Shown: one piece after another, positions 8,109 through 15,081 of the stretch
Layout: every line of letters starts with the position of its first letter
Numbering within the stretch: the first letter of the stretch is position 1
Position numbers and translations under genes: made by a program
The notes under the pieces: model-generated
The model's database searches: none
Seen by the model: the letters and a program-made list of their open reading frames with translations, nothing else
Told to the model about the DNA's origin: nothing
Assembly: GCF_003337375.1 (NCBI RefSeq)
Contig: NZ_QPJD01000001.1
Coordinates: forward strand, 310,001-374,000
Origin: Paenibacillus prosopidis
GTDB taxonomy: Bacteria > Bacillota > Bacilli > Paenibacillales > Paenibacillaceae
Direction of reading: 5' to 3'
DNA length: 64,000 nucleotides

Positions 8109-9462
8109 TCGGAACAAGTCTATCGAGATCAAAAGCGAGCTGCCCGGTCCAATCGCGCGGGAGCTGCTGAAGCGGCGCGCGGATGCCGTGCCGAGAGGGC
8201 CTTTCAATACGGTTCCCACCTTTGCGGCCAAAGCTGAGGGCGCGCTGCTCACCGATGTCGACGGGAATACCTTCATCGATTTCGCCGGTGCGATCGGATC
8301 ATTAAACGTCGGCCATTGTCCGCCAAAAGTGGTGGAAGCACTGAAAGACCAGCTGGAGAAATATATCCATCCCTGCTTTCACGTTGTCATGTATGAGCCG
8401 TATGTGGCGTTAGCGGAGAAGCTGAACCTCATCACGCCGGGGAGCCATCCGAAGAAAACCTTTTTTATGAACAGCGGGGCGGAAGCCGTCGAGAATGCGA
8501 TCAAGATCGCGCGCAAATATACGGGGAGACGGGCGGTCATCTCCTTCGAGCGCGGCTTTCACGGCCGAACCTATATGGCGATGTCCTTGACCAGTAAAGT
8601 GAAGCCGTACAAAAACGGCTTCGGCCCCTTCGCCCCCGACACGTACAAAATGCCTTATCCTTACTATTACCGCGCTCCTTTCGGTCTCGCGCCCGATGAG
8701 CTGGATGCTTACCTTTTGCGGAAATTCGAGGATTTCTTCCTGTCGGAGGTTCCGGGCGAGGAGGTCGCCGCGGTCATCATGGAACCGGTTCAAGGCGAAG
8801 GCGGCTTTGTTATCCCTTCAGTCCGATTCGTGCAGGGCGTCAAGGCGATATGCGAGCAATACGGCATTGTGTTTATTGCCGACGAGGTGCAAACCGGCTT
8901 CGGCAGAACGGGCAGAAGCTTCGGCATCGAACACTTCGGGGTAGTACCGGACCTGATGACGATGTCCAAATCGATCGCTGCCGGTCTTCCAATCAGCGCG
9001 GTAACCGGCCGTGCGGAAATGATGGATGCGCCGAACGTTGGCGAAATCGGCGGCACCTTCGGCGGAAGCCCGCTTGGCTGCGCGGCGGCGCTGAAGGTCA
9101 TTGAAATGATGGAGGAAGAGCGGCTTGCGGAGCGGGCGGTATCGATCGGGGCAGCGATCAGCGGGCGATTAGTCCGGCTGCAGCAGGAAGTAAGCGGGAT
9201 AGGGGACGTCCGCACGCTTGGGGCGATGAGCGCAATCGAGCTGGTCAAGGATCCGGTGACGAAGGAGCCGGATAAAGAGCTGACAGCCCGCGTGCTAAAG
9301 GAGGCGCATAAACGGGGCTTGATCGTGATGGGAGCAGGATTGTATAGTAACGTTATTCGTATCCTTTGCCCGCTCGTCATTACGGAAGAGCAGCTGGAGG
9401 AAGGCCTTGACGTGCTGGAAAATGCGCTCAAAAATTGCGCCCGCAGCGATATTAATACTTAA
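8092..9462 (+). CDS. gabT: 4-aminobutyrate aminotransferase family enzyme
   Basis: Second class III PLP aminotransferase of the operon, about 456 residues and a better match to GABA transaminases than yodT: FFMNSGAEAVENAIK, FERGFHGRTYMAM, MEPVQGEGGF, IADEVQTGFGRTG and the PLP lysine (about K293) in TMSKSIAAG. Product: succinate semialdehyde from GABA. The start is placed at ATG 8092 behind GGAGGG; ATG 8098 behind AAGGGAG is equally possible, and the open frame extends to 8062. It overlaps the yodQ stop. Its presence with an aldehyde dehydrogenase extends the usual yod cluster to a full GABA shunt. Confidence 0.88.
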   Translation: MEMETDRNKSIEIKSELPGPIARELLKRRADAVPRGPFNTVPTFAAKAEGALLTDVDGNTFIDFAGAIGSLNVGHCPPKVVEALKDQLEKYIHPCFHVVMYEPYVALAEKLNLITPGSHPKKTFFMNSGAEAVENAIKIARKYTGRRAVISFERGFHGRTYMAMSLTSKVKPYKNGFGPFAPDTYKMPYPYYYRAPFGLAPDELDAYLLRKFEDFFLSEVPGEEVAAVIMEPVQGEGGFVIPSVRFVQGVKAICEQYGIVFIADEVQTGFGRTGRSFGIEHFGVVPDLMTMSKSIAAGLPISAVTGRAEMMDAPNVGEIGGTFGGSPLGCAAALKVIEMMEEERLAERAVSIGAAISGRLVRLQQEVSGIGDVRTLGAMSAIELVKDPVTKEPDKELTARVLKEAHKRGLIVMGAGLYSNVIRILCPLVITEEQLEEGLDVLENALKNCARSDINT

Positions 9463-9485
9463 ATAGAGAGGGGAGGTGACCTGGA

Positions 9486-10904
9486 ATGAGGAAGCGATTG
9501 TTTATCGATGGGGATTGGGTAGAAGCCGGCGAATACCGTCCCTTGTACGCGCCTTACGGCGGCGGGCAAATTGCCGAAATTGCTTATGCCGGCGCAGCTG
9601 AAGTAAACCGCGCCATTGAAGCGGCGGAGAAGGCGAGGCCGGTTATGGCCCGCATGCCGGCGCATGAGCGTGCCTCCATCCTGGAGAGGCTGTCCGCGTT
9701 AATCGGGGAGAAGGCGGAGGAATGCGCCCGCCTGATTGCGCTCGAAACGGCCAAACCGCTCAAGGCGGCCAGGCAAGAAGCGGCGAGGACGGTCATGACC
9801 TACAAATTCGCCGCAGAAGAGGCTAGACGAATCCAGGGGGAAACGATTCCGATGGACGCCGCTCCGGGAGGAGAAGACCGGATCGCATATACGATCCGTC
9901 AGCCGCTCGGGGTCGTCGCCGCCATTACTCCGTTCAACTTTCCGATGAATCTGGTTGCTCACAAGGTAGGTCCGGCAATCGCGGCAGGCAACACCATCGT
10001 ATTAAAGCCGGCGGGCCAGACACCGTTAACGGCGCTGCTGCTAGCGGAGCTTGTGCAGCAAGCCGGTTTGCCCAAGGGAGCGTTAAATGTGGTAACGGGC
10101 AGCGGAAGCGCGATCGGGGATTTTCTGGTTACGGATGGCCGCGTGAAGGGCGTAACCTTCACGGGCAGCCCGGATGTCGGAATCTCGATCCGTCATAAGG
10201 CGGGCCTAAAGAAGGTTACCCTTGAGCTCGGATCCAATTCGGCGCTGATCGTGGATAAGGATGTCGACGCGGATGCCATGATGGCAAGGGCTGTCACTGG
10301 AGCATTCTCCTTTGCCGGGCAAATATGCATCTCCCTGCAGCGCATTTATGTGCATGAGCAGCTGTTCGACGAATTCGTCCGGAAATTCGTCGCACAAACC
10401 GAAACGTTGAAGCTGGGCGACCCGCTGGATCCGGAAACTGATGTGTCCGCATTGATCAGCTCAGGGGATGCGGAGCGTACCATGCAGTGGATCGAGGAAG
10501 CCCGGGAGCGGGGCGCGGTCGTCGCGACCGGCGGCAGGCGGGAAGGAAACGTCGTGGCTCCAACCGTCCTGCTCCATGTGGACCCTCAGGCGAGCTTGTC
10601 CTGCCGGGAAGCTTTTGCCCCGATCGTTATGATCAACAAAGTGGCGACGATGGAGGATGCGATCCGGGAGGTGAACGATTCCAGATTCGGACTCCAGGCA
10701 GGCATCTACACCCGGGACCTCGGAACGGCGCTTCATGCGGCGGAGGCTTTGGAAGTGGGCGGCGTCATGATCAACGATATCCCGACCTTCCGCGTGGACC
10801 ATATGCCCTATGGGGGCGTCAAGGACAGCGGAATCGGACGGGAAGGGGTCAAGTACGCGGTCCAGGAGATGACCGAGCTGAAGCTGGTATGCTTTAAGAA
10901 ATAA
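9486..10904 (+). CDS. NAD(P)-dependent aldehyde dehydrogenase (probable succinate-semialdehyde dehydrogenase)
   Basis: A 472-residue ALDH superfamily enzyme. Seen: the cofactor region (PFNFPMNL, VLKPAGQTPLTAL, FTGSPDVG), catalytic Glu in LELGSNS (the usual LELGG is altered) and catalytic Cys in GQICIS. The position after gabT makes oxidation of succinate semialdehyde to succinate the likely job, but the protein also resembles ALDHs of the non-phosphorylating glyceraldehyde or lactaldehyde type, so substrate is inferred. The start follows GGGAGGTGA. It is the last gene of the operon; no clear terminator was found downstream. Confidence 0.85.
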   Translation: MRKRLFIDGDWVEAGEYRPLYAPYGGGQIAEIAYAGAAEVNRAIEAAEKARPVMARMPAHERASILERLSALIGEKAEECARLIALETAKPLKAARQEAARTVMTYKFAAEEARRIQGETIPMDAAPGGEDRIAYTIRQPLGVVAAITPFNFPMNLVAHKVGPAIAAGNTIVLKPAGQTPLTALLLAELVQQAGLPKGALNVVTGSGSAIGDFLVTDGRVKGVTFTGSPDVGISIRHKAGLKKVTLELGSNSALIVDKDVDADAMMARAVTGAFSFAGQICISLQRIYVHEQLFDEFVRKFVAQTETLKLGDPLDPETDVSALISSGDAERTMQWIEEARERGAVVATGGRREGNVVAPTVLLHVDPQASLSCREAFAPIVMINKVATMEDAIREVNDSRFGLQAGIYTRDLGTALHAAEALEVGGVMINDIPTFRVDHMPYGGVKDSGIGREGVKYAVQEMTELKLVCFKK

Positions 10905-11435
10905 GCGAAAGTTATCGGTATTTTCGCGGATAATGGGCGTTCAATGGACACTCTCTATTTCCAATATAGAGCACACATAGAGCCCAAAAAGCTAATAGTT
11001 ACTGCATTTATCCAATATAGCTCAGCGCTCGCACTTCGCTAACCTCCAATGTTAGGAATCCGGCTAATCGGCACTCCATTATGTCCGTAGTCAGACTAAC
11101 TCGGGGCTACATTGGATTCCGTACAGGATAAGAGCAGAAGTTTGTTGACGTGCTGAGCTATGTTGGATTTCGTACAGTAAAAATCGGCTCAATTCGAAAC
11201 TTTCGCGGAAAATGAACTCTTTGGGTGTTCTTCATTGGATAATTTCCACTATAGAGCAAACGCAAAGGCCTAAAAGCTAAAAGTTACTGTAATTATCCAG
11301 TGTAGCTGTGTCCGCCGTTTCGGCTGTGTCCGCATCTATCTAATCCCTGCATATAAAGAGTTAGCGGGCTATTTTGGATTTTATTAAGGAGGGTCAGCCC
11401 CTTCATTCACCCGCTTCTCTTGATACCGTAAATAT
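10905..11435. repeat. Gene-free stretch with interspersed repeats (TATCCAATATAGCTC family)
   Basis: No plausible gene in 531 nt. Two 65-nt related blocks in direct orientation (10961-11025 and 11244-11308) both read ATAGAGC...AAAAGCTAAnAGTTACTG...TATCCA and end in TAGCT. Two inverted partners read TTGGATTYCGTACAG (about 11111-11126 and 11160-11175). The same family recurs at 50336-50364 and 51600-51812. Such half-palindromic copies suggest a short interspersed repeat of this lineage rather than coding DNA. Confidence 0.6.
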
Positions 11436-12881
11436 TTATTGCGGCAAATCGTCTTTGGTCTGCGCGTTCTCTTTCTCTTTTTCTTTTTTGTCCCCGGCCT
11501 TCATTAGCTTCTGCTTCATCTCGTCCCTCTTCTGACGGCGATCCTTGAGGGAGGCATGCTCCGGCGACTCCTCGTACAGCTTTCTTCGGCCGATCCGGCG
11601 CAAATTTTCTGGCACCAAATTAAATTTTTCGTCTTTCATGAGAGCGATGACGCCGGTGCTTTCCGCCGGCTTCTTTAGTCCGTAGATTTCGTTGAAATAT
11701 TCGTCCGCCCGGCCCGGCTTATAATTTTGCGGCTCCGGATATCCGACGATGACCCCTTCATAATTCCGCAAAATCACTTTATCCTGGCTTTGCGAGATCA
11801 AATAGTTGGGCTGCAGCGCGATTTTTCCGCCGCCGCCGGGGGCGTCGACCACGAAGGTCGGTACGGCATAGCCGGAGGTATGGCCGCGCAGCGCTTCAAT
11901 GATTTCGAGCCCTTTGGACACCGGCGCCCGGAAATGGCCGATTCCTTCAGACAAGTCGCACTGGTAAATATAGTAGGGGCGTACGCGGATTTTCACCATC
12001 TCATGCATGAGCTTCTTCATGATTACGGTGCTGTCGTTAATGCCTGCCAGAATGACCGCCTGATTGCCCAGCGGAACGCCCGCATCGGCCAGCATTTCGC
12101 ATGCCTTTCTGGCTTCGGACGTTATTTCCAGCGGATGGTTGAAGTGGGTGTTTAGCCAGACCGGATGATATTTCCTCAGAATCGCGCACAAATTTTCCGT
12201 GATGCGCTGCGGGAAAACAACCGGAGCGCGCGTACCGATCCGGATAATCTCCACATGGGGGATCGCCCGCAAATTTTTCAATATATACTCCAGGATGTTG
12301 TCATTGATCAATAAGCCGTCACCGCCGGACAGCAGTACGTCGCGGACCTCCGGCGTATTCCGGATATAGGCGATGGCGTCGTCCAGCTGCTTTTTCGGCA
12401 CCCCCATTCCCACCTGACCGGAGAAACGTCGGCGCGTGCAGTACCGGCAGTACATGGAGCACTGGTTGGTTACCAGGAACAGCACGCGGTCCGGATAGCG
12501 GTGGGTTAAGCCCGGCGTAGGCGAATCCTCGTCCTCGTAGAGCGGATCTTCCAGATCATATTTCGTTTTCAACAGCTCGGCGGAAATCGGAACGGATTGC
12601 ATCCGGATCGGACAGCGGGGGTCGTCGGGATGCATCAGGGATGCATAGTAGGGCGTTATATTTAAAGGTATTGTCTGCGTAGAAATACGGACGCCTTCTT
12701 CTTCATCCGGCGCCAGCTGAACGACCTTCTTCAGATCGTCCAGCGTGCGGATCGTGTGCGTCAGCTGCCAAAGCCAATCGTTCCACTGCTCATCCGTCAC
12801 GTCTTTCCACAGCGCGACTTCTTTCCAGTGCCGTTTGCTGCTCAAAGGTACAAGCGGAGTCTCGGCGTTTAAGTCTGTCAT
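11436..12881 (-). CDS. kamA: Lysine 2,3-aminomutase (KamA/AblA)
   Basis: Radical SAM, PLP-dependent enzyme converting L-lysine to L-beta-lysine. The cluster-binding motif CxxxCxxC is seen as CSMYCRYC, followed by TRRRF; also the PLP region (GGDGLL, NTHFNHP) and ILAGINDS. About 481 residues; the C-terminal tail beyond NLRRIGRRK is lysine- and glutamate-rich and longer than needed for the core fold. The start is ATG 12881, with GGAGG 8 nt upstream; the longer frame begins at a TTG (12899) ahead of the ribosome site. It is transcribed from its own sigma-54 promoter (12926-12942), separately from the yod operon. Confidence 0.95.
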   Translation of the reverse strand: MTDLNAETPLVPLSSKRHWKEVALWKDVTDEQWNDWLWQLTHTIRTLDDLKKVVQLAPDEEEGVRISTQTIPLNITPYYASLMHPDDPRCPIRMQSVPISAELLKTKYDLEDPLYEDEDSPTPGLTHRYPDRVLFLVTNQCSMYCRYCTRRRFSGQVGMGVPKKQLDDAIAYIRNTPEVRDVLLSGGDGLLINDNILEYILKNLRAIPHVEIIRIGTRAPVVFPQRITENLCAILRKYHPVWLNTHFNHPLEITSEARKACEMLADAGVPLGNQAVILAGINDSTVIMKKLMHEMVKIRVRPYYIYQCDLSEGIGHFRAPVSKGLEIIEALRGHTSGYAVPTFVVDAPGGGGKIALQPNYLISQSQDKVILRNYEGVIVGYPEPQNYKPGRADEYFNEIYGLKKPAESTGVIALMKDEKFNLVPENLRRIGRRKLYEESPEHASLKDRRQKRDEMKQKLMKAGDKKEKEKENAQTKDDLPQ

Positions 12882-12925
12882 ATGCTGCACCTCCATCAAC
12901 TTATTTTTCTAATACCTCTTTTAAT

Positions 12926-12942
12926 AAGCAATAACGATGCCA
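12926..12942 (-). promoter_or_regulatory. Sigma-54 (-24/-12) promoter of kamA
   Basis: Minus-strand TGGCATC-GTTA-TTGCT has GG and GC 12 bp apart and is nearly the same as the ablB promoter. The predicted start point is about 35 nt before the kamA ATG. A sigma-54 promoter before kamA is established in B. thuringiensis, which supports the call. Confidence 0.88.
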
Positions 12943-12962
12943 ATCCGCTTGCCGGCGAAAAT

Positions 12963-12994
12963 AAAAAAACAGGCTCGGACGGAGCCTGTTTTTA
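12963..12994 (-). terminator. Terminator of kamR
   Basis: Minus strand ACAGGCTC (12989-12982), loop, GAGCCTGT (12976-12969), then seven Ts. The T-run on the other strand makes it potentially bidirectional. It insulates the kamA promoter from kamR read-through. Confidence 0.85.
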
Positions 12995-14452
12995 TGGCTG
13001 GTTGATGAAGCCGGGTTTTCTCGCGATGCCATAGCGGCTCAGCTTGTATTGCAGAGCCTGCCGCTTAATGCCCAGCGCTTGCGCGGTGAGGCTGATGTTA
13101 TAGTCATGATTTTGCAGCGCGCTCACGATAGCTTCTCGTTCGAGCTGTTTCACCCGGTCCGATAAACTTTGCGAAGAGGCTTTCTCCGGTGTTTGCCGCC
13201 ATTCCACGGTACCTGCGGCCGTGCTGAGAACTGGAGCATTTTTCAAATAGGCGGGAAGATGATGCTCTTCAATCGTTTCGTTTTCCAGCTCCATCATATT
13301 GTAGGTCGATTCGATGGCATGGCTTAATTCGCGGATGTTGCCGGGCCAATCATATGCTGTCAACCGGTTCATGGCTAAAGGGTGGATGCCGGTGACCTTC
13401 ATGCCGAACACAGGATTCAATTTCTCGATAAAATGCTGCGTAAGGAGCGGGATTTCTTCTTTCCTTTCTTTCAGGGGAGGAAGGGATAAATTCACCACAT
13501 TAATTCGATAAAATAAATCCTGACGCAAAATTCCTTTTTCCAGCGCTTCTTTCGGATCGATGTTCATAGCGGAAATAATCCGGACGTCTGCCTGCTGTTC
13601 GGACGAGCCGCCGATTCTGCGTACGATGCCGTCCTGAAGCACGCGCAGCAGCTTCGCTTGCAGGAACAAATCCAGACTGTTCAACTCGTCCAAAAAAAGA
13701 GTGCCTCCGTTCGCCTGCTCGAACAGGCCGGCCCGGTCAATCGCCCCCGTGAAAGCGCCTCTGGCGGTTCCAAACATAATGCCCTCCATCAGCTCGCTTG
13801 GAACGGCCGCGCAGTTCTGGGCGATGAACGGACGGTTTTTGCGGATACCGGCGTTATGGATGCTCTGCGCAAACAATTCCTTGCCGGTGCCGGTAGGACC
13901 GCAGATCAAGACGGGCGAGTTGGTGCGTGCGGCCTTCTTGGCCATCGAAATCGCATCCAGGCTCTGCCCGCTCGTACCGATAATATCGCTGAAATGATAA
14001 TGCGCGGATGCGCCGTGCTTTTTATCTTTTTGATGGGATTGGTGGATTTGATGGCGGAGGTCCAGGATTTGATCATGAAGATGGACGATGCTCGTAATAT
14101 CCTTCGCGACCTCCAAAGCGCCGATCTGACGGCCGTTATCGAACAGCGGATAAGAGCGGTTAATGGTCGTGATTCGCTTCCCTTTCAGATTGACATAGGT
14201 TTGTACTTTCTCGGCCGTTTCTTTGCCCGTTTGCAGGACATGGACAAGCGTACTGGTTTCGTCGGTAAGCGAAGGGTAGAGGTGAAATAACTTTTTCCCG
14301 ATGACCTGCTCCCTTTTCAATCCGTCGATTTCCGCCATCTTATCATTATAGAATAACGTGATTCCGTCCCGATCGATGAGATGCACGCCGATATCGATCA
14401 TGTTCAAAATCCATTTGAAATGGTCTGATCCGAAGCCATGCTGATCCGACAT
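12992..14452 (-). CDS. kamR: Sigma-54-dependent transcriptional activator (KamR-like)
   Basis: Enhancer-binding protein of about 486 residues. Domains: an N-terminal PAS sensor (residues about 10-125; IDIGVHLIDRDG, GALEVAKDIT), an AAA+ module with Walker A GPTGTGKE, the sigma-54 contact loop GAFTGA, Walker B GGTLFLDELN, and a C-terminal Fis-type HTH (SLTAQALGIKRQALQYKL). The start ATG 14452 has AGGTGA just ahead; a GTG at 14470 is possible. In B. thuringiensis KamR activates kamA through sigma-54. The neighbourhood here (three -24/-12 promoters, rpoN) makes this protein their likely activator. The signal sensed by the PAS domain is unknown; lysine or a pathway intermediate is a guess. Confidence 0.85.
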   Translation of the reverse strand: MSDQHGFGSDHFKWILNMIDIGVHLIDRDGITLFYNDKMAEIDGLKREQVIGKKLFHLYPSLTDETSTLVHVLQTGKETAEKVQTYVNLKGKRITTINRSYPLFDNGRQIGALEVAKDITSIVHLHDQILDLRHQIHQSHQKDKKHGASAHYHFSDIIGTSGQSLDAISMAKKAARTNSPVLICGPTGTGKELFAQSIHNAGIRKNRPFIAQNCAAVPSELMEGIMFGTARGAFTGAIDRAGLFEQANGGTLFLDELNSLDLFLQAKLLRVLQDGIVRRIGGSSEQQADVRIISAMNIDPKEALEKGILRQDLFYRINVVNLSLPPLKERKEEIPLLTQHFIEKLNPVFGMKVTGIHPLAMNRLTAYDWPGNIRELSHAIESTYNMMELENETIEEHHLPAYLKNAPVLSTAAGTVEWRQTPEKASSQSLSDRVKQLEREAIVSALQNHDYNISLTAQALGIKRQALQYKLSRYGIARKPGFINQP

Positions 14453-14619
14453 GGAGTCACCTACCCTCACGAAGCATCATTCGAATTTGCAGTATGTTGT
14501 ATCGTATGTAAGAACGGCCGGGGATAATACAATGATGCGGCGGCCGTATCTTCTCTGAAAACTAACTAATGAATCGCATACAATAATTGCGCGAATAAAA
14601 TCATCATGATATGATTAGG

Positions 14620-14654
14620 ATAAAAAAAGGAGCCGTGCTGGAACACGACTCCTT
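14620..14654 (-). terminator. Terminator of the holin-like toxin transcript
   Basis: Minus strand AAGGAGTCGTG (14654-14644), six-base loop, CACGGCTCCTT (14637-14627), then a run of Ts. An 11-bp stem with one G-U pair. It fixes the 3' end of the short minus-strand transcript carrying the toxin gene. Confidence 0.8.
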
Positions 14655-14705
14655 GCACAAATGCCGCTCTAAGGGCGGTGGCTTTCGGATAAAGCTAGAC
14701 CAGTG

Positions 14706-14737
14706 AATAGACCGATCCTTTCCGTGGGCGGTCTATT
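14706..14737 (-). repeat. Inverted repeat at the toxin stop codon
   Basis: AATAGACCG (14706-14714) and CGGTCTATT (14729-14737) are perfectly complementary, 9 bp with a 14-nt loop, and include the toxin TAG. No T-run follows on either strand, so it is a 3' structural element of the toxin mRNA rather than a terminator. Confidence 0.65.
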
Positions 14738-14807
14738 TCTCTTTCTTAATCAGTAATACGAGAGTCGCGAACGCAATCATAAGCGTAAGTGCTTCGAATA
14801 CCGACAT
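14733..14807 (-). CDS. Putative holin-like toxin (type I toxin-antitoxin peptide)
   Basis: A 24-residue peptide beginning MSVFEAL, with a hydrophobic core LTLMIAFATLVLLI and a lysine-rich end KKEK. This is the form of the putative holin-like toxin family, whose members typically start M-x-x-[FY]-E-A-L-x-L-M-I and belong to type I systems; such peptides insert in the membrane. The ribosome site AAAGGAGG lies about 9 nt before the ATG and is locked in a 7-bp hairpin (14814-14833). The stop codon overlaps a 9-bp inverted repeat. The antitoxin would be an antisense RNA (not coding). Confidence 0.75.
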   Translation of the reverse strand: MSVFEALTLMIAFATLVLLIKKEK

Positions 14808-14813
14808 GGCATC

Positions 14814-14833
14814 ATCCTCCTTTCCCGGAGGAT
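14814..14833 (-). promoter_or_regulatory. Hairpin masking the toxin ribosome binding site
   Basis: In the minus-strand mRNA ATCCTCC (14833-14827) can pair with GGAGGAT (14820-14814) across six bases. The second arm is the Shine-Dalgarno sequence itself, so translation would be off until refolding. Built-in sequestration of this kind is a known feature of type I toxin mRNAs. Confidence 0.65.
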
Positions 14834-14854
14834 TAGCCGACCGCCCTTATAGCC

Positions 14855-14882
14855 ATTCTATTGTGCAGGAATAGTATATCAA
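14855..14882 (-). promoter_or_regulatory. Promoter of the toxin transcript
   Basis: Minus strand TTGATA (14882-14877), 16-bp spacer, TAGAAT (14860-14855). The predicted start at about 14848 falls on the sequence TAAGGGCGGT (14849-14840), which is complementary to a 3' segment of the same transcript at 14670-14679. Confidence 0.55.
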
Positions 14883-14916
14883 AGCTGGAGTCAGTCGACT
14901 AGACTGGCTTTTTTTT
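14883..14916 (+). terminator. Plus-strand terminator (possible antitoxin RNA end)
   Basis: AGCT-GG-AGTC (14883-14892) against GACT-GGCT (14902-14909), an imperfect stem followed by eight Ts. No coding gene lies just upstream on this strand, so it may end an antisense RNA running across the toxin gene. The rest of 14917-15081 shows no clear element beyond the ribosome site of the next gene. Confidence 0.5.
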
Positions 14917-15081
14917 GTCGTAATACTGCAGTTGATGAGCCTGAGAATTGAAGGGGGTTTAAGTGCTTGTTGACTGTTCACCTTTCATGTCAGTATCGCT
15001 AACATGCGCTTTGAATACAGGCATTTCTAGAGTGAACATTTCATAGAATAATTCAAAATCGTCTGTAAAGGAAGTGAGGCC

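Noticed and set aside
13658..14290. 210-codon plus-strand frame inside kamR
   Set aside because: Opposite to conserved AAA+ motifs of kamR, with no ribosome site; a mirror frame.
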